The notes beneath the pieces are model-generated. The model saw only the letters and a program-made list of their open reading frames with translations. It was not told where the DNA came from and did no database searches. From Ophiosphaerella korrae (Eukaryota > Ascomycota > Dothideomycetes > Pleosporales > Phaeosphaeriaceae), in NCBI GenBank assembly GCA_028456385.1, contig JALNQF010000150.1, forward strand, positions 46,114 to 110,113: a stretch of DNA of 64,000 nucleotides, written 5' to 3'. Of this stretch, positions 23,852-36,950 are shown piece by piece (position 1 is the stretch's first letter; every line of letters starts with the position of its first letter). Made by a program: the position numbers and the translations under genes.

Positions 23852-26090
23852 CCTTACTAATTTAGTTATTGCAAGAAGTAAAGCGTAAGTAGTGTATAGT
23901 CTAGCTAATATAATAGTAGAAAGTTTAACAAGTAAAGCCCTTAGGAGTAGTTATAAGTTAGATAGTACTATATAGGAAACAATTAAGGACTGTATAAACA
24001 AACTAATTAACAATAAAGAAGATATAAAGATAGTAATTAAAGTAATAGAAACGTAGAATAAGGAACTACAAGACTACTTAAAATAAAACAAAGTATAAAT
24101 TAAAGCTATTATTAAAGGCTAGAACTAGATAGAGCTAATTACCTAATAACTAGAAATAAGTGCAACAAAGAAACTACCTAAGATACCTATTCTTAAAAAG
24201 TTTAATAGAATAAAGGAAAAATTAAGACCCTTTATAGCGTTAGTATAACTCTAGATAGACGTATAAGTACTACACTTTAATATAGAAGAAAAGAAGGTAA
24301 TATATATTAGACTACACCTTAAGGAAGACGTAATAAGATAGTACAAGCCCTACTAGACAGACTACACAACGTATTCTCTAATAACCTAAAAAGACAAAAC
24401 TAGAGCTATTTTTAGAAGTTATAAATACTTTACTAAATAAATAAGAGTAGTATTTAGGGATATAGATATTACTTAACAAGCTAAAGAGAAACTTAAAAGG
24501 CTTATACAAAATAAGAGTATTCTAGAATACGTATTATAATTTAAATAACTAAGCTAAAACATAGAATAGAACAAATTAGCCCTTATATTACGATTTAAAC
24601 AAGGACTAAACGTAAAAATTTGATATAAAATAATATATATAGAGAAACCTAGGATACTAGAAGCCCTAAAACAATAGGTAATCTAAATTAACAACAACCT
24701 TTAAGAATAGAAAAAGAATAAGTATAGTAGCTAAACTAGAAACTAAGACACTAGAGACCCTATAATCCTTAACGTAAATAAGGATAGAAAGAAAAAGAAA
24801 AACAAAGACTTTACATGTTTTAACTATAGTAAGAAAGGCTACTACGTAAAAGACTACTAATTAAAGAAGAAAAAGGATATAGTATATTATAAATATAAGA
24901 AACTAAGACACTATATAAAAGACTACAAAAGTAAGGACTATAAAAAAGATAAGGAAACTTAGTTAAAGATAATAGAGAAAAAGAAAGAAATACTATAAGT
25001 ATAGGCTAAACCTTAAGAAAAGGTAGCTAAGAGCAAAGAAATACAATATACAATACTCTATTAGACTTTTTGTTATAAAGACAACTACTATATATATCTT
25101 TTTAGTAAATAAGGAGTAAGATACTTCTTATAATAAAGAAATAGAGTAGTAGTAATAAAAGAAAGAACAAAAGTATAGCTAGAAGAAATAGCGTATATAA
25201 TAGACCTACTAATAGAAGACTTAAAAAGAGAAGAGCCTTAGACCCTATTAATCTAGGCTAAAGGACTAGTACTAGATAAAGAGACTACTACAGCTTCCTC
25301 TAAAGGACTACAAGAAAGTAAAAGATAGAAAAGTATAAGAGGTATAGAATACGCCTAGCTAGATATATATAGCTATAATAGCTATACAATAATAGATATA
25401 GAAGAACGAAACAAAGAATAGAAATTTATTTAGAAATACTTACTAGTTATAAGTATAGAGGAAGCGTACAAAGACTAGAAAGAACGTAATCTTAAAGAAA
25501 TAAAGTTTACACTATTTTAAGAATAGATAAAGTAATATATAGTTATAGTAGGAAGAATACCTATATAAAGGGAATAGTAGTTCCTTGTAAGAAAAACGTA
25601 ATAGATTAATAAGGCCTATACACTACAAGTACTAATAGTATACTACGTCCTAATAAATACAAGACCTAGAATAGATAGTTACTAGGAAGGGGATAACAAA
25701 ATAACAAACCTAAAACATCTAGCCTATTTTAAAGTATTATAGATATTATACTTAGAAAAGAATTATATAATATATAGAAACCCTAAAGTAAATAACAAAG
25801 TATAGCCTATAAGAAAAAGAGGCTACGACTATATAAGAGTAATTCTAGTAGAAGATATCTAAGGATAGGAAATAATACTAGAGGAAAGTTACTTAGTAAT
25901 AAAGCCTAGACTAAAACTACCTAAGAAATACGTCTAAGGAAGACTATAGTATAAATGCAAGTATAATAAATATCTAAAATATAAAGAATACAAACTTAAA
26001 ATAGAGCTATAGCCCTAAGAAGATAGATAATTTATAAAAATACTAAAGTAAGAAAGGCTAAAAAGTATAAGAGGCCTATATATTACGAAA
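23852..26090 (+). pseudogene. gag: gypsy A gag and zinc knuckles
   Basis: The capsid-like Gag domain lies at about 24190-24620 (KKFNRIKEKLRPFIALV; then VFRDIDITxxAKEKLKRL). A CCHC pair lies at 24810-24950: the first reads CFNYSKKGYYVKDY, with only the first Cys surviving and the other Cys/His codons turned to Tyr; the second (YYKYKKLRHYIKDY) keeps a His. The stretch to 26090 is the long Gag-protease spacer, with no named domain. Gag would form the particle and bind element RNA. Several stops; the start codon cannot be placed. Confidence 0.87.
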
Positions 26091-29038
26091 ATAGGCACTT
26101 ATTAAAGAAAAAAAGTACAATTAATAATTAATAGTAGAGCTACAAAGAACTTTATATTAAAGAAGTTTGTAGAAGACTAAGGAATAACCTATACTATAAA
26201 GAAGTACCCTCGACAACTAAGTATAATTAAAGGAAAACTATTATAGGAACCTATAAGGTTTAAGACAATACCCTCTACGCTAGAACTAGAAGGAATAATA
26301 ATTAAGAATATAATTATAGATATAACAATAATTAATAATAAATAAGATATAATACTAGGAATACTATAGTTATAGATAACAAACCTAAGAATTAACTAGA
26401 GAATAGGTAGAATTAGCTACTCTAAAAACAAAATATTAAAAGCTAACATAGTTATATACAAAGGAGAATTCCTAAAAGAATATAAGAAATAAGAAAAATA
26501 GCTTATAGAACCTAAAGATTACCTTCTAAAACATTAACTATAGGATTTAGTAATAGATCTAAAGGAAGATAAAGACGTAGGATAGAGCCTAGTTTATAGA
26601 AAAATAGAAGAAAAATCTAAGATTAAATAAACGTTTATTGAAAACGCACTAAAGAAAAGATAGATATAAGAATCTAAGTCTTTAGTAGTATATAGACTTT
26701 TATTTATAGATAAAAAGGGAATAAGTAATAAAAGACTTTGCGTAGACTTTAGAAAAACTAACGCAATTATAAATAAGAACTAATACCCCTTACTATAAAT
26801 AGATATAATATAAGATAGACTATAGAAAGCAAGAATCTTTATAAAACTAGATATCTAGAACGCCTACTACTAGATTAGAATTAAGAAAGGTAATAAATAG
26901 AAAATAGCGTTTAGAACACAATATAGACTATATAAATACTTAGTTATACCCTTTAGCTTAATAAACGCACTAGCAGCCTTCTAAGAAAGAATAAATATAG
27001 TACTAAGAGAGTACTTAGATATATTTACATTCGTATACCTAGATAATATCCTTATATTCTTAGAAATAGAAGAAGAACACGTATAGTATATATATAAGGT
27101 ACTAGAAAAACTAGTAGAAAGCAAACTATTCCTTAAAATAAGAAAATGTAAATTCTACACAATAGTAAAAACAGACGCATCTAATTTAGTCTATAGAATA
27201 GCACTAATACAAGAAGACCTAAAGACTAAGAAAGAATATTTAGTTAAATACTTCTCTAAGAAAATAAAGCTAGTAGAGCTTAACTATCTAATTTATAACA
27301 AAGAGATACTAGTAATCTATAAAGTATTTAAATAATAGAGAGTATACCTATAAAGAGCAAAATACTAAACAAAGGTCTATATAGACTATAGGAATCTTAT
27401 AGGATTTATACTAAACAAAGAACTAATATAATAATATATAAGATAGTAGGAATTCCTATTAATATTTAATATAGAAATTATATATATAAAAGAGAAAGAT
27501 AACTAATTTATAGACGCCCTTAGTAGAAGACTAGACTTATAGAAAGAAGTAAGCGCTACTAGTATAGTTCTAGTTAAAAATAAAGAAGGATATTTAGTCC
27601 TAAATACACCTAAAATAGCCGCAACACTTAAAAGAAAGAGTAGCGAGCTAGACGAATAGATTTAAGAAGAAACAAGAAAAGCCCCTAAAGAAATAGAAAA
27701 ACTTAAGATCTAAGAAAGTCTCGCAAAAGCCTATAGAAGAACGTACATTCTAGGAAAAATATAAAGAGAATTTATACAATAGTTCTATAAACTACTAGTA
27801 TATAGATATTAAGGAATTAACAAAATACTAGATAGACTACTAAGAGATTACTATATCCTAAGAGTAAGACAACTAGTAATAGAAGTACTACAAGATTGTA
27901 TAGAATACTAAAAGAATAAGTATAGTAAGTATATACTATATAGAAAGTTATAACTAGTAGAAGTACTAGAATAACTATAAGGAGTTATTACAATAGATTT
28001 TATTACAAAACTACCTAAGTTAAAAGACCTAATATTAAGAGTTAAGTATAATAGAATCCTAATAATAGTAGATAAACTTACAAAGTACTTATACTTTAGA
28101 CTATATAAGGAGAAAAGTAGGATAGAAGTTGCTATATACTAGGTCCTAGGAACTATAATTAGCTAATATAGACTACTAAATAAGATTATTATAGATAGAG
28201 ACGTAAGATTTATATTAAAACTATAGGGAACGATAATAGCACAATTAGGAATTAAATACGTAATATCTACTATATATTACCTACAAATAGACAGATAATT
28301 AGAAAGAATAAACTAGATAGTAGAATAGTACCTAAGATACTATCTTAACTACAACTAGAACAATTAGGTATAGTTACTACCTATAGCATAGTTAGCGTAC
28401 AACAGCATAAAGAATAAGACAACAAAAGTATTACTCTTCTTTGCGAACTATAGATTTAACCCTAATATATACAGAACACTAAGACTAGAGATATCTTAGT
28501 CCCTAAAAGAAGAAAACTTCGCTAATAGACTTAAAGATATACACAAGTAATTAAGATAGGATATAGAATTCTTATATAATTAAATAGTAAAGTACTATAA
28601 CAAGAAATATAAAGAGGGACCTTAATTTAGAAAGAGAGAGAAAGTATAGTTAGTACGAAAAAACATTAAGAGCAAGAGACTAAGTTTAAAACTAGACTAC
28701 GTTAAGATAAGACTATATAAAATTAAGAAAGAAGTTACGCTAGTTATATTTAAATTAAAGCTACTAAACAAAATAAAGATATACTTAACCTTTTACGTAG
28801 CACTGCTTAAGATAGTACTACAAAACGTAGAACTACTAGTATATAAAGTAGACACGTATAGAGAATAAGAAGAATAGGAAGTTAAAGAAATCCTAGTATA
28901 CTAGTTCTATAATAGCAGGAACTACTACCTAGTAAAATAGATAAGTATAGACAAAAAAGGACAACTATAGAAAGAAATATAGAAACTAGAAAACAACCTT
29001 AATTACCCTAAGAAACTAGAGGAGTTCTAAAGTTAAAA
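26091..29038 (+). pseudogene. pol: gypsy A pol: protease, RT, RNase H, integrase, chromodomain
   Basis: Protease near 26110-26200 (LIINSRATKNFI). RT about 26640-27160: VDFRKTNAI, then KLDIxNAYYxIRIKKG, then FVYLDNILIF at 27031-27060, where the second catalytic Asp is Asn. At 27160/27161 the RT connection is missing: compared with L, 309 bp (103 codons) are gone in frame. RNase H 27161-27540 (KTDASNLVYRIAL to DALSRRLDL). Integrase about 27760-28500, with catalytic-region residues in ITIDFITKLPK, IIIDRDVRFI and RxLERINxIVE. Chromodomain 28870-29030, which in this family targets integration to marked chromatin. Dead by stops. Confidence 0.92.
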
Positions 29039-29683
29039 CCCTCTAGAACGCCTTATAGCGAGTTAAGAAAACTAACAATACTACTACTAGATAGAGAGGC
29101 GATAGGAACGTCTAATACAATAGGAGCTAGAGTAGCCTCTACTATATTGTCTAAATCTAATTTAGCCTCTAAGGCACGAGACTATTTAGACGACTTAGCG
29201 TTATTATAAGCCTTTATCTTACAAAGACGCTTAATATAGGAATAAAGCTCTACTAGCTTATAAAGAGTTAACTTATACTTAGCCTTAGCTATAGCGAGCT
29301 ATAATAATAATAGCGCTTAAGCCCTATTAATAGCTCGCCCTATATAACTTAGTAAAAGGAGACTATATAGAAATTAAATACTTACACTCTATAAGAGAAA
29401 CCTTAGAAGAAACGCATTTATACTAAATATTAGCAAGGATATACTTATTATAGTACTTACTATTATTTAAAGATATAAGACAAGAAAGACCTAATTTAGT
29501 ATAACAATAATAAAAAAACATCTTAACCCTATTATAAACAATGCAAGTAACAAAGAGAAGTTTATTACGCTAGGACTAAGATAGTATAGGGAGTAATAAG
29601 GAGCTAGAAATTAATAAAGAGAGTAGGTTAATAACCTTAGCTCTAGGATAGATAAACGAGGACTTACTTAGAGGAGGGGATAG
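29039..29683 (+). other. gypsy A post-chromodomain region and polypurine tract
   Basis: About 645 bp without a named domain, conserved in position across the gypsy copies. A long stretch (about 29048-29575) reads with few stops if TAG/TAA are taken as Gln, but no family is recognised. The purine run at 29671-29680, followed by tag, is the polypurine tract next to the LTR. Confidence 0.65.
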
Positions 29684-30143
29684 TGTTACAGTAGTAACAA
29701 GGGAAACTAAGATAGAACTAATTAGTTTACGCTTAGCTACTAACGAAGTATAAGATAAGTAGGGTAACAACCTATAGGATAATAAGTTTAACTAGGAAGC
29801 TAACTATAATATAGACACGTAATAAATTTATAAATTCGCGATCTTAGTAAATACAAAGTTACGAAACTATTATATAACAAATTTGTAAATTCGCGATCTT
29901 AGTAAACACGAAGTAACGAAGCTGCTAAGATATTATTACTATATAGTTAGTAGTAATGCGTATTATTAGGATAGTATTAGTAATTTAATTATTAACTACG
30001 AGTGATAATATAAAAACAGTTGTAAAATATCTTCTATTATTTATAGCCTATTATAGATTATAACACGAGCTTTTGTTATTACCTTACAATCTACTAATAC
30101 CTATCTAGGCTACTAGGAAGTTGACCCTAGTAAGCTAGTAATA
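29684..30143 (+). repeat. 3' LTR of gypsy A (460 bp)
   Basis: Begins TGTTACAGTAGTAACAAG with the original TG intact, and ends agtaata. Two aaattcgcgatcttagtaaa-type modules lie near 29832 and 29888. It differs from the 5' LTR almost only by C/T and G/A changes. Confidence 0.95.
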
Positions 30144-30372
30144 GTATTTAAGTAATAGTAAGTATATATATATAAAGTAAAACTACTAGTATATAAAGTA
30201 GATACGTATAGAGAGTAAAAAGACTAGAAAGTTAAGATAATTCTAAAATACTAGTTCTATAATAGTAGGAATTACTATCTAGTAAAATATATAGGTATAG
30301 ATAAAAAAGAGTAACTATAAAAAGATATATAGAAACTAGAAGATAATCTTAATTACTTTAAAAAACTAAAAG
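30144..30372 (+). pseudogene. pol: gypsy E: RNase H tail joined to chromodomain
   Basis: After A, E continues with the end of the duplicated RNase H piece (to about 30182) and jumps straight to the integrase C-terminal/chromodomain region (LLVYKVDTY at about 30185, then YYLVKYIGIDKK near 30280). The integrase core is therefore missing. Element B cuts in at 30373 within the chromodomain end. Confidence 0.85.
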
Positions 30373-30832
30373 TATAATAGGGTTACTAGGGTTAACTTCC
30401 TAATAACCTATTAGGGTATTAGTAGATTAAGAGTTAATAACAAAAGCTTATATTGCGATTAGTAATAACTATAAATAATAGTTAATTTGTATATACAATA
30501 TTAAGTATTAGCGTTCTAGTTTAGAGATTAGATTGCTAATACTCTCCTAATAATACGTATTCTTATTATCTATATACTTATACTAATCTATTTATATAAC
30601 ATTATAGATTACTATTAATCTATCTATATATAACTATAGATTATATTAATCTATTTATATATTATTATAGATTACTTTAATCTATTTATACGTAACTATA
30701 GATTACTACTACGTATCCTAGTTATAGGTAGTTTCCTAATTAAAGTTATTACTTTACTTATCCTATACTTTATTAGTATCTAAATTAGGATTAATTAGTT
30801 CTATTTTAATTTCTCTTGTTACGCCTATAATA
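30373..30832 (-). repeat. 3' LTR of gypsy B (460 bp)
   Basis: Plus-strand reading starts tataatagggttactaggg and ends ttacgcctataata. At about 30580-30690 it holds a tandem block with units like attatagattactttaatct. This B-type block replaces the A-type cgcgatcttag module. Confidence 0.93.
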
Positions 30833-31490
30833 CTATCTCCCCCTCTAAGTAGATCTTAGTTTACTTATCTTAGAGCTAAAGTTATTAATCTAGTTTCTTT
30901 ATTAATATTAAGCTCTTTATCTTCCCTTATACCTACTACGTCTACTCTTTATTATCTTTAGTTAGTAGATTATATATTACGCTATAGTATTACTATATTC
31001 TCTTATTCTTATTATAAGTCTTTAAATCCTTCTATAAATTATATTTCTTTAAAATATAGTAAGGCTTATAAAGCGTATATTTATACTAATACTTATTTAT
31101 CTTATAACTTTTCTAGTATATCTCTAGTAGAGTATAGGTTAATAATACTTATTCTTACGTCTATACTTATTTGCGATAGAGAGAGCTATTAACTACGCTT
31201 AAGATAAACTATCTAAATAGATTATAGTAGCTAAAGTAGAACGTAATTAGATTCTAAGTATATAGGTAAAAAATTACACTTATTTAGTTTATCTTTATAA
31301 GATAAAGGCCTTAAATAATAAGAAGTCTATTATATAAGCTACTCTTATAGAGTCTAAGCTTAATTTTAAGGCTATAGTAGAGGCTACTCTATCTCTTATT
31401 ATATTAGACGTTCCTATTACTTCTCTATCTAGTAATAGTAGTATTAATTTTCTTAGTTTACTATAAGGTAGTCTAGAGAGTTTTAACTTT
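30833..31490 (-). other. gypsy B polypurine tract and post-chromodomain region
   Basis: The pyrimidine run at 30836-30846 next to the LTR is the complement of the polypurine tract. The rest matches the domain-free region between chromodomain and LTR in the other copies. No gene recognised. Confidence 0.65.
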
Positions 31491-34400
31491 AGAACTCCTC
31501 TAGTTTCTTAAAGTAGTTAAGGTTATCTTCTAGTTCCTATATATCTTCCTATAGTTACCCTTTCTTGTCTATACCTATCTATTTTACTAAGTAGTAGTTT
31601 CTACTATTATAGAACTAGTATACTAAGATTTCTTTAACTTTTTATTCTTCCTATTCTCTATATATATCTACTTTATATACTAGTAGTTCTACGTTTTATA
31701 GTACTATTTTAAGTAGTACTACGTAGAAAGTTAAGTATATCTTTATCTTACTTAGTAGCTTTAATTTAAAAATAACTAGTATAACTTCTTTTTTAACTTT
31801 ATATAGCTTTATCTTTACGTAGTTAAGTTTTAAGCTTAGTTGTTTACTTCTAATATTTTTTTATACTAGCTATACTTTTTCTCTATTTCTAAATTATAGT
31901 CTTTCTTTATAGTTTTTATTATAGTACTTTACTATTTAATTATATAGAAATTCTATATCTTATCTTAGTTAGTTATATATTTCTTTTAGTCTAATTATAA
32001 AGTTTTCTCTTTTTAAAGTCTAAGATTTTATATTTCTTAGAGTTCTATATATATTAAGATTAAATCTATAGTTTATAAAGAAAAGTAATACTCTTATTAC
32101 TATATTCTTTACGCTATTGTATACTAACTATACTATAGGTAGTAACTATACCTAGTTGTTCTAGTTATAGTTAAGGTAGTATCTTAAGTACTATTCTACT
32201 ATCTAGTTTATTCGTCCTAATTATCTATCTATTTATAGGTAATATACTATTAACATTACGTGTTATATTTCTAATTATACTATTATCGTTCCCTATAGTT
32301 TTAATATAAATCGTACGTCTCTATCTATAATAATCTTGTCTAGTATACTATATTAGCTAATTATAGTTATTAAAACGTAATATATAGTAACCTCTATCTT
32401 ACTCTTTTCTTTATATAGTTTAAAGTATAAGTACTTTATAAGCTTATCTACTATTATTAAAATTCTATTATATTTAATTCCTAATATTAAGTCTTTTAAC
32501 TTAAGTAACTTTGTAATAAAGTTTATTATAATTGTTTCCTAAGGTTACTTTAGTACTTTAACTAGTTATAGTATTCTATAGTGTACGTATCTACTATATT
32601 ATTTCTATAGTATTCTATATAGTCTTATAGTACTTTTATTACTAGTTATTTTACTTTTAGAATATACTAATCTTATAAGAGTCTATCTAGAGTTTTATTA
32701 ATACTTTAGTACCTATTTACTAGTAGTTTATAGAATTATTTTATAAATTCTCTTTATATCTTTTTTAGAATATATATTCTTTTATAAGCTTATATAAATC
32801 CTTCTTAGATTTCTAGTTTCTTTATTTCTTTAGATACTTTCTACGTTATTTTCTAAATCTATTTGTCTAGCTTGCTACTTATTCTTTTAAGTATTATAGC
32901 TATTTTAGGTATATTTAAAACTAAGTATCTTTCTTTATTTTTAATTAGGACTCTACTTATTCTATTTACTTCTTCTTATAAATCTAGTCTTCTACTAAAG
33001 GCGTCTATAAATTAGTTATCTTTCTCTTTTATATATATAATTTTAAAGTTAAATATTAATAGGAATTCCTACTATCTTATATAGCGTTATAATAAGTCCT
33101 TATTTATTATAAATCTTATAAGATTCTTATAGTCTATATAGACTTTTATTTAGTATTTTACTCTTTATAAATATACTCTCTATTATTTAAATACTTTATA
33201 GATTACTAGTATTTCTTTATTATAGATTAGGTAGTTAAGCTCTACTAGCGTTATTTTTTTAGAAAAGTATTTAACTAAATATTCTTGTTTAGTCCTTAGA
33301 TCCTCCTATATTAGTGCTATTCTATAAACTAAGTTAGATACGTCTATTTTTACTATTACTAGTAGGTCTAGGTTATATATTCTAATAACTAGATTTTCTA
33401 TAAACTTTCTTTTAATCTATTTAAATAGTATATCTTTCTTTATAAGTCTAGTTATTAGTTCTATATCTTTAAACTATTTTACTATTAACTTCTTATAGAA
33501 GTTTACTAACCTATAAAATTATTATACTTCTTTTAAGTTCTTTAGTGTTAGCTATTTATTAATTAACTTAATTTTTACTAGGTTAATTTTAATTATTCTT
33601 ATTTCTATAATAAATCTAAGGAAATCTATTTTCTTTATATAGAATTTGTAATTTCTTATTTTAAGAAATAGTTTATTTTCTACTAGTTTTTCTAGTACCT
33701 TGTATATATATTATACGTGTTCTTCCTCTATTTCTAAGAATATAAGGATATTATCTAGGTATATAAATGTAAATACGTCTAAGTACTCTCTTAGTACTAT
33801 ATTAATTCTTTCTTAGAAGGCTACTAATGCGTTTATTAATCTAAAAAGTATAACTAAGTATTTAAATAGTCTATATTACGTTCTAAACGTAGTTTTCTAT
33901 TTATTACCTTTCTTAATTCTAATCTAGTAGTAAGCGTTTTAGATATTAAGTTTTATAAAGATTTTTACCTTTTATAGTTTATCTTGTATTTTATTAATTT
34001 ATAGTAAAGATTATTAATTTTTACTTATAATTACGTTAGTTTTTCTAAAGTCTATATAAGGTCTTTTATTACTTATCTCTTTTTTATCTATAAATATAAG
34101 TCTATATACTACTAAGGATTTAGATTCTTATATCTATCCTTTCTTTATTACATTTTTAATAAATACTTATTTAATTTTAGATTCTTCTTCTATCTTTCTA
34201 TAGACTAGGTTCTATCTTACGTCTTTTTCTTCTTTTAGGTCTATTACTAAATCCTATAGCTAATATTCTAGAAGGTAGTCTTTAGATTCTATAAGTTATT
34301 TCTCTTATTTCTTATATTTTTCTAGGAATTCTCCTCTATACGTACTTATATTAGCTTTTAATATTTCTTGTTTAAAGTAGCTTATTTTCTTAATTCTCTA

Positions 34401-34710
34401 ATTAATGTTTAGGTTAGTTATTTATAACTATAGTATTCCTAAGATTATATCTTATTTATTATTAATTATTATTATATCTATAACTATATTTTTAATCTTT
34501 ATCCCTACTAGTTCTAGTGTAGAGAGAACTATCTTAAACCTAATAAGTTCCTAGAATAGTTTTCCTTTAATTATACTTTGTTATTAAAGATACTTCTTTA
34601 TTATATAACGTATTTCTTATATTTCTATAAACTTTTTTAATATAAAGTTCTTTATAGCTCTACTATTAATTATTAGCTATACTTTTCTTCTTTAGTATAT
34701 ACTTATTTTT
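31491..34710 (-). pseudogene. pol: gypsy B pol (minus strand)
   Basis: From right to left on the coding strand: protease near 34640-34700, RT about 33620-34290, RT connection and RNase H about 32990-33620, integrase about 32080-32760, integrase C-terminal region to about 31640, chromodomain about 31500-31640. The RT connection is present here, unlike in A, but about 24 bp near 33418 are missing between short similar sequences compared with C (3705-3770). Coding-strand TAG/TAA codons are abundant, so it is inactive. Confidence 0.88.
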
Positions 34711-36950
34711 ATAATATATAGACCTCTTATACTTTCTTACTATTTTTACTTAGGTTATTTTATAAATTATTTATTTTTCTAGAGCTATAGCCTTACTTTA
34801 AGCCTATATTCTTTAAATTTTAGATATTTATTATACGTGTATTTATACTATAGTCTTTCTAGAACGTATTTCTTAGATAGTTTTAGTCTAGGCCTTACTA
34901 CTATATATCCTTCTTCTAGTATTATCTCTTATCTCTAGATATCTTCTACTAGAATTACTCTTATATAGTTATATCCTTTCCTTTATATAGACTATATATA
35001 GTTATTTACTTTAGAGTTTCTATATATTATATAATTCTTATCTAGGTATAATAACTATAATACTTTAAAGTATACTAAATGTTTTAGATTTATTATTATA
35101 TTGTCCCCTTCTTAGTATTTATCTTTTCTAGGTATCTTTTTTATTAAGATATAGTATAGTACTAGTACTTTTAGTATATAGGCTTTATTAATCTATTATA
35201 TTTTTTTTATAAGAGACTACTACTCTCTTTATATAAGTATTCTTTCTACTATAACTATATATTACTTTATCTATTTTAAAATAGTATAAACTTTATCTCT
35301 TTAGGGTTATATTCTTTCTAGTCTTTGTACGCTTCTTCTATACTTATAACTAGTAAGTATTTCTTAATAAACTTCTTTTATTTGTTTTATTTCTCTATAT
35401 TTATTATTGTATAGCTATTATAGCTATATATATCTAGCTAGGTATACTTTATACCTTTTATATTAATCTATTTCTTACTTTCTTATAGTTTTTTAGAAGA
35501 AGCTATAGTAGTCTCTTTATCTAGTACTAGTTCTTTAGCCTAGATTAATAGAATCTAGGGTTCTTCTCTTTCTAAATTTTCTATTATTAGGTCTATTATA
35601 TATACTATTTCTTCTAGCTACGCTTTTGTTTTTTCTTTTATTACTACTCCTCTATTCTTTTATAGGAACTATCTTACTCTCTACTTACTAAAAAGATATA
35701 TATAGTAGTTATCTTTATATTAAAAGGACTAGTAGAGTATTACGTATTATATTTCTTTACTCCTAGCTACCTTCTTTTAGGGTTTAGCCTATACTTTTAG
35801 TGCTTCCTTCTTACTTTCTATTATTTTTAACTAGGCTTCTTTATCTTTCTTATAGTCTTTACTTCTATAATCTTTTATAAAGTATCTTAGTTTTCTATAT
35901 TTATAATATACTATATCCTTTTTCTTTTATAATTAGTAGTCTTTTATATAGTAGCCTTTTTTACTATAGTTAAAGTATATAAAGTCTTTATTCTTTTTCT
36001 TCTTCTTATCCTTATTAGTATTAAGGATTATAGGGTCTCTAATATCTTAGTTTCTAGGTTTACTTCTATACTTATTCTTCTTCTATTCTTAAAGATTATT
36101 ATTAATCTATATTACTTATTATTTTTAATCCTCTAGTATCCTAGGTTTCTCTATATAAATTATTTCGTTTTAGATTTTTATATTTAATCTTAGTTTAAAT
36201 TTTAATATTAAAGATACTTTATTTTATTCTATATTTTATAATAGTTATTTAAACTATAATGTATATTTAGGAATACTCTTATTTTATATAAGCCTTTTAA
36301 GTCTTTCTTTAGCTTATTAGGTAATATCTATATCTCTAAATATTACTCTTATTTGTTTAGTAAAGTATTTGTAACTTCTAAAGATAGCTCTAATTTTATC
36401 CTTCTAGGTTATTATAGTGTATATAGTATAATCTATCTAGTAAAGTTTAAACTATCTTATTATGTCTCTTTTAAGATATATTCTAATATATATTACTTTC
36501 TTTTTTTCTATATTAAAGTATAGTACTTGTATATCTATCTATAGTTATACTACTACTATAAAGGGTCTAAGGTTTTCTTTTATTCTATTAAATTTCTTAA
36601 GTATAGGTAACTTTAGTAGTTTCTTTATCGTACTTATCTCTAGTTATTAGGTAATTAGCTCTATTTAGTTCTAACCTATAATAATAGCTTTAATCTATAC
36701 TTTATTCTACTTTAAATAGTTTTGTAGTTCTTTATTCTACGTCTCTAGTATATTAATTACTATCTTTATATCTTCTTTCTCTAAGATTAAATTATTTATA
36801 TATTCTCTAATTACCTTCTATATAGTATTATCTAATTTTTAACTACTTATTAGTACCTTAGCTACTTTTTTAATTAAACTTTCTACTATTGTAGTAGCTA
36901 GACTATACGCTACTTACGCTTTACTTCTTATAATAACTAAATTAGTACAG
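34711..36950 (-). pseudogene. gag: gypsy B gag and spacer (minus strand)
   Basis: The interior begins at 36950 and runs leftwards: Gag N-terminal part, capsid-like domain about 36160-36870, zinc knuckles about 35880-35985, then the long Gag-protease spacer to 34711. On the reverse strand the knuckles read FNYSKKGYYIKDY-like, with Cys/His codons lost to Tyr. A 62-codon open stretch on the opposite strand (36462-36650) is a shadow of gag. Confidence 0.85.

Larger units (their letters stand above)
23392..30143 (+). mobile_element. Ty3/gypsy chromovirus A, complete with both LTRs (6752 bp)
   Basis: LTRs of 460 bp each at 23392-23851 and 29684-30143, with target duplication gtatt (23387-23391 and 30144-30148). 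Order: LTR, gag, zinc knuckles, protease, RT, RNase H, integrase, chromodomain, polypurine tract, LTR. It inserted into RNase H of E. It is the least RIPed gypsy copy, with CA and CG still present, so probably the youngest here. Its RT has a 309-bp in-frame deletion. Confidence 0.95.

Noticed and set aside
29576..29770. Minus-strand 64-codon open stretch across the start of an LTR
   Set aside because: It crosses the polypurine tract and LTR boundary of gypsy A, so cannot be a real gene.
36462..36650. Plus-strand 62-codon hydrophobic stretch
   Set aside because: Antisense shadow of gypsy B gag; the hydrophobicity comes from AT-rich codons.
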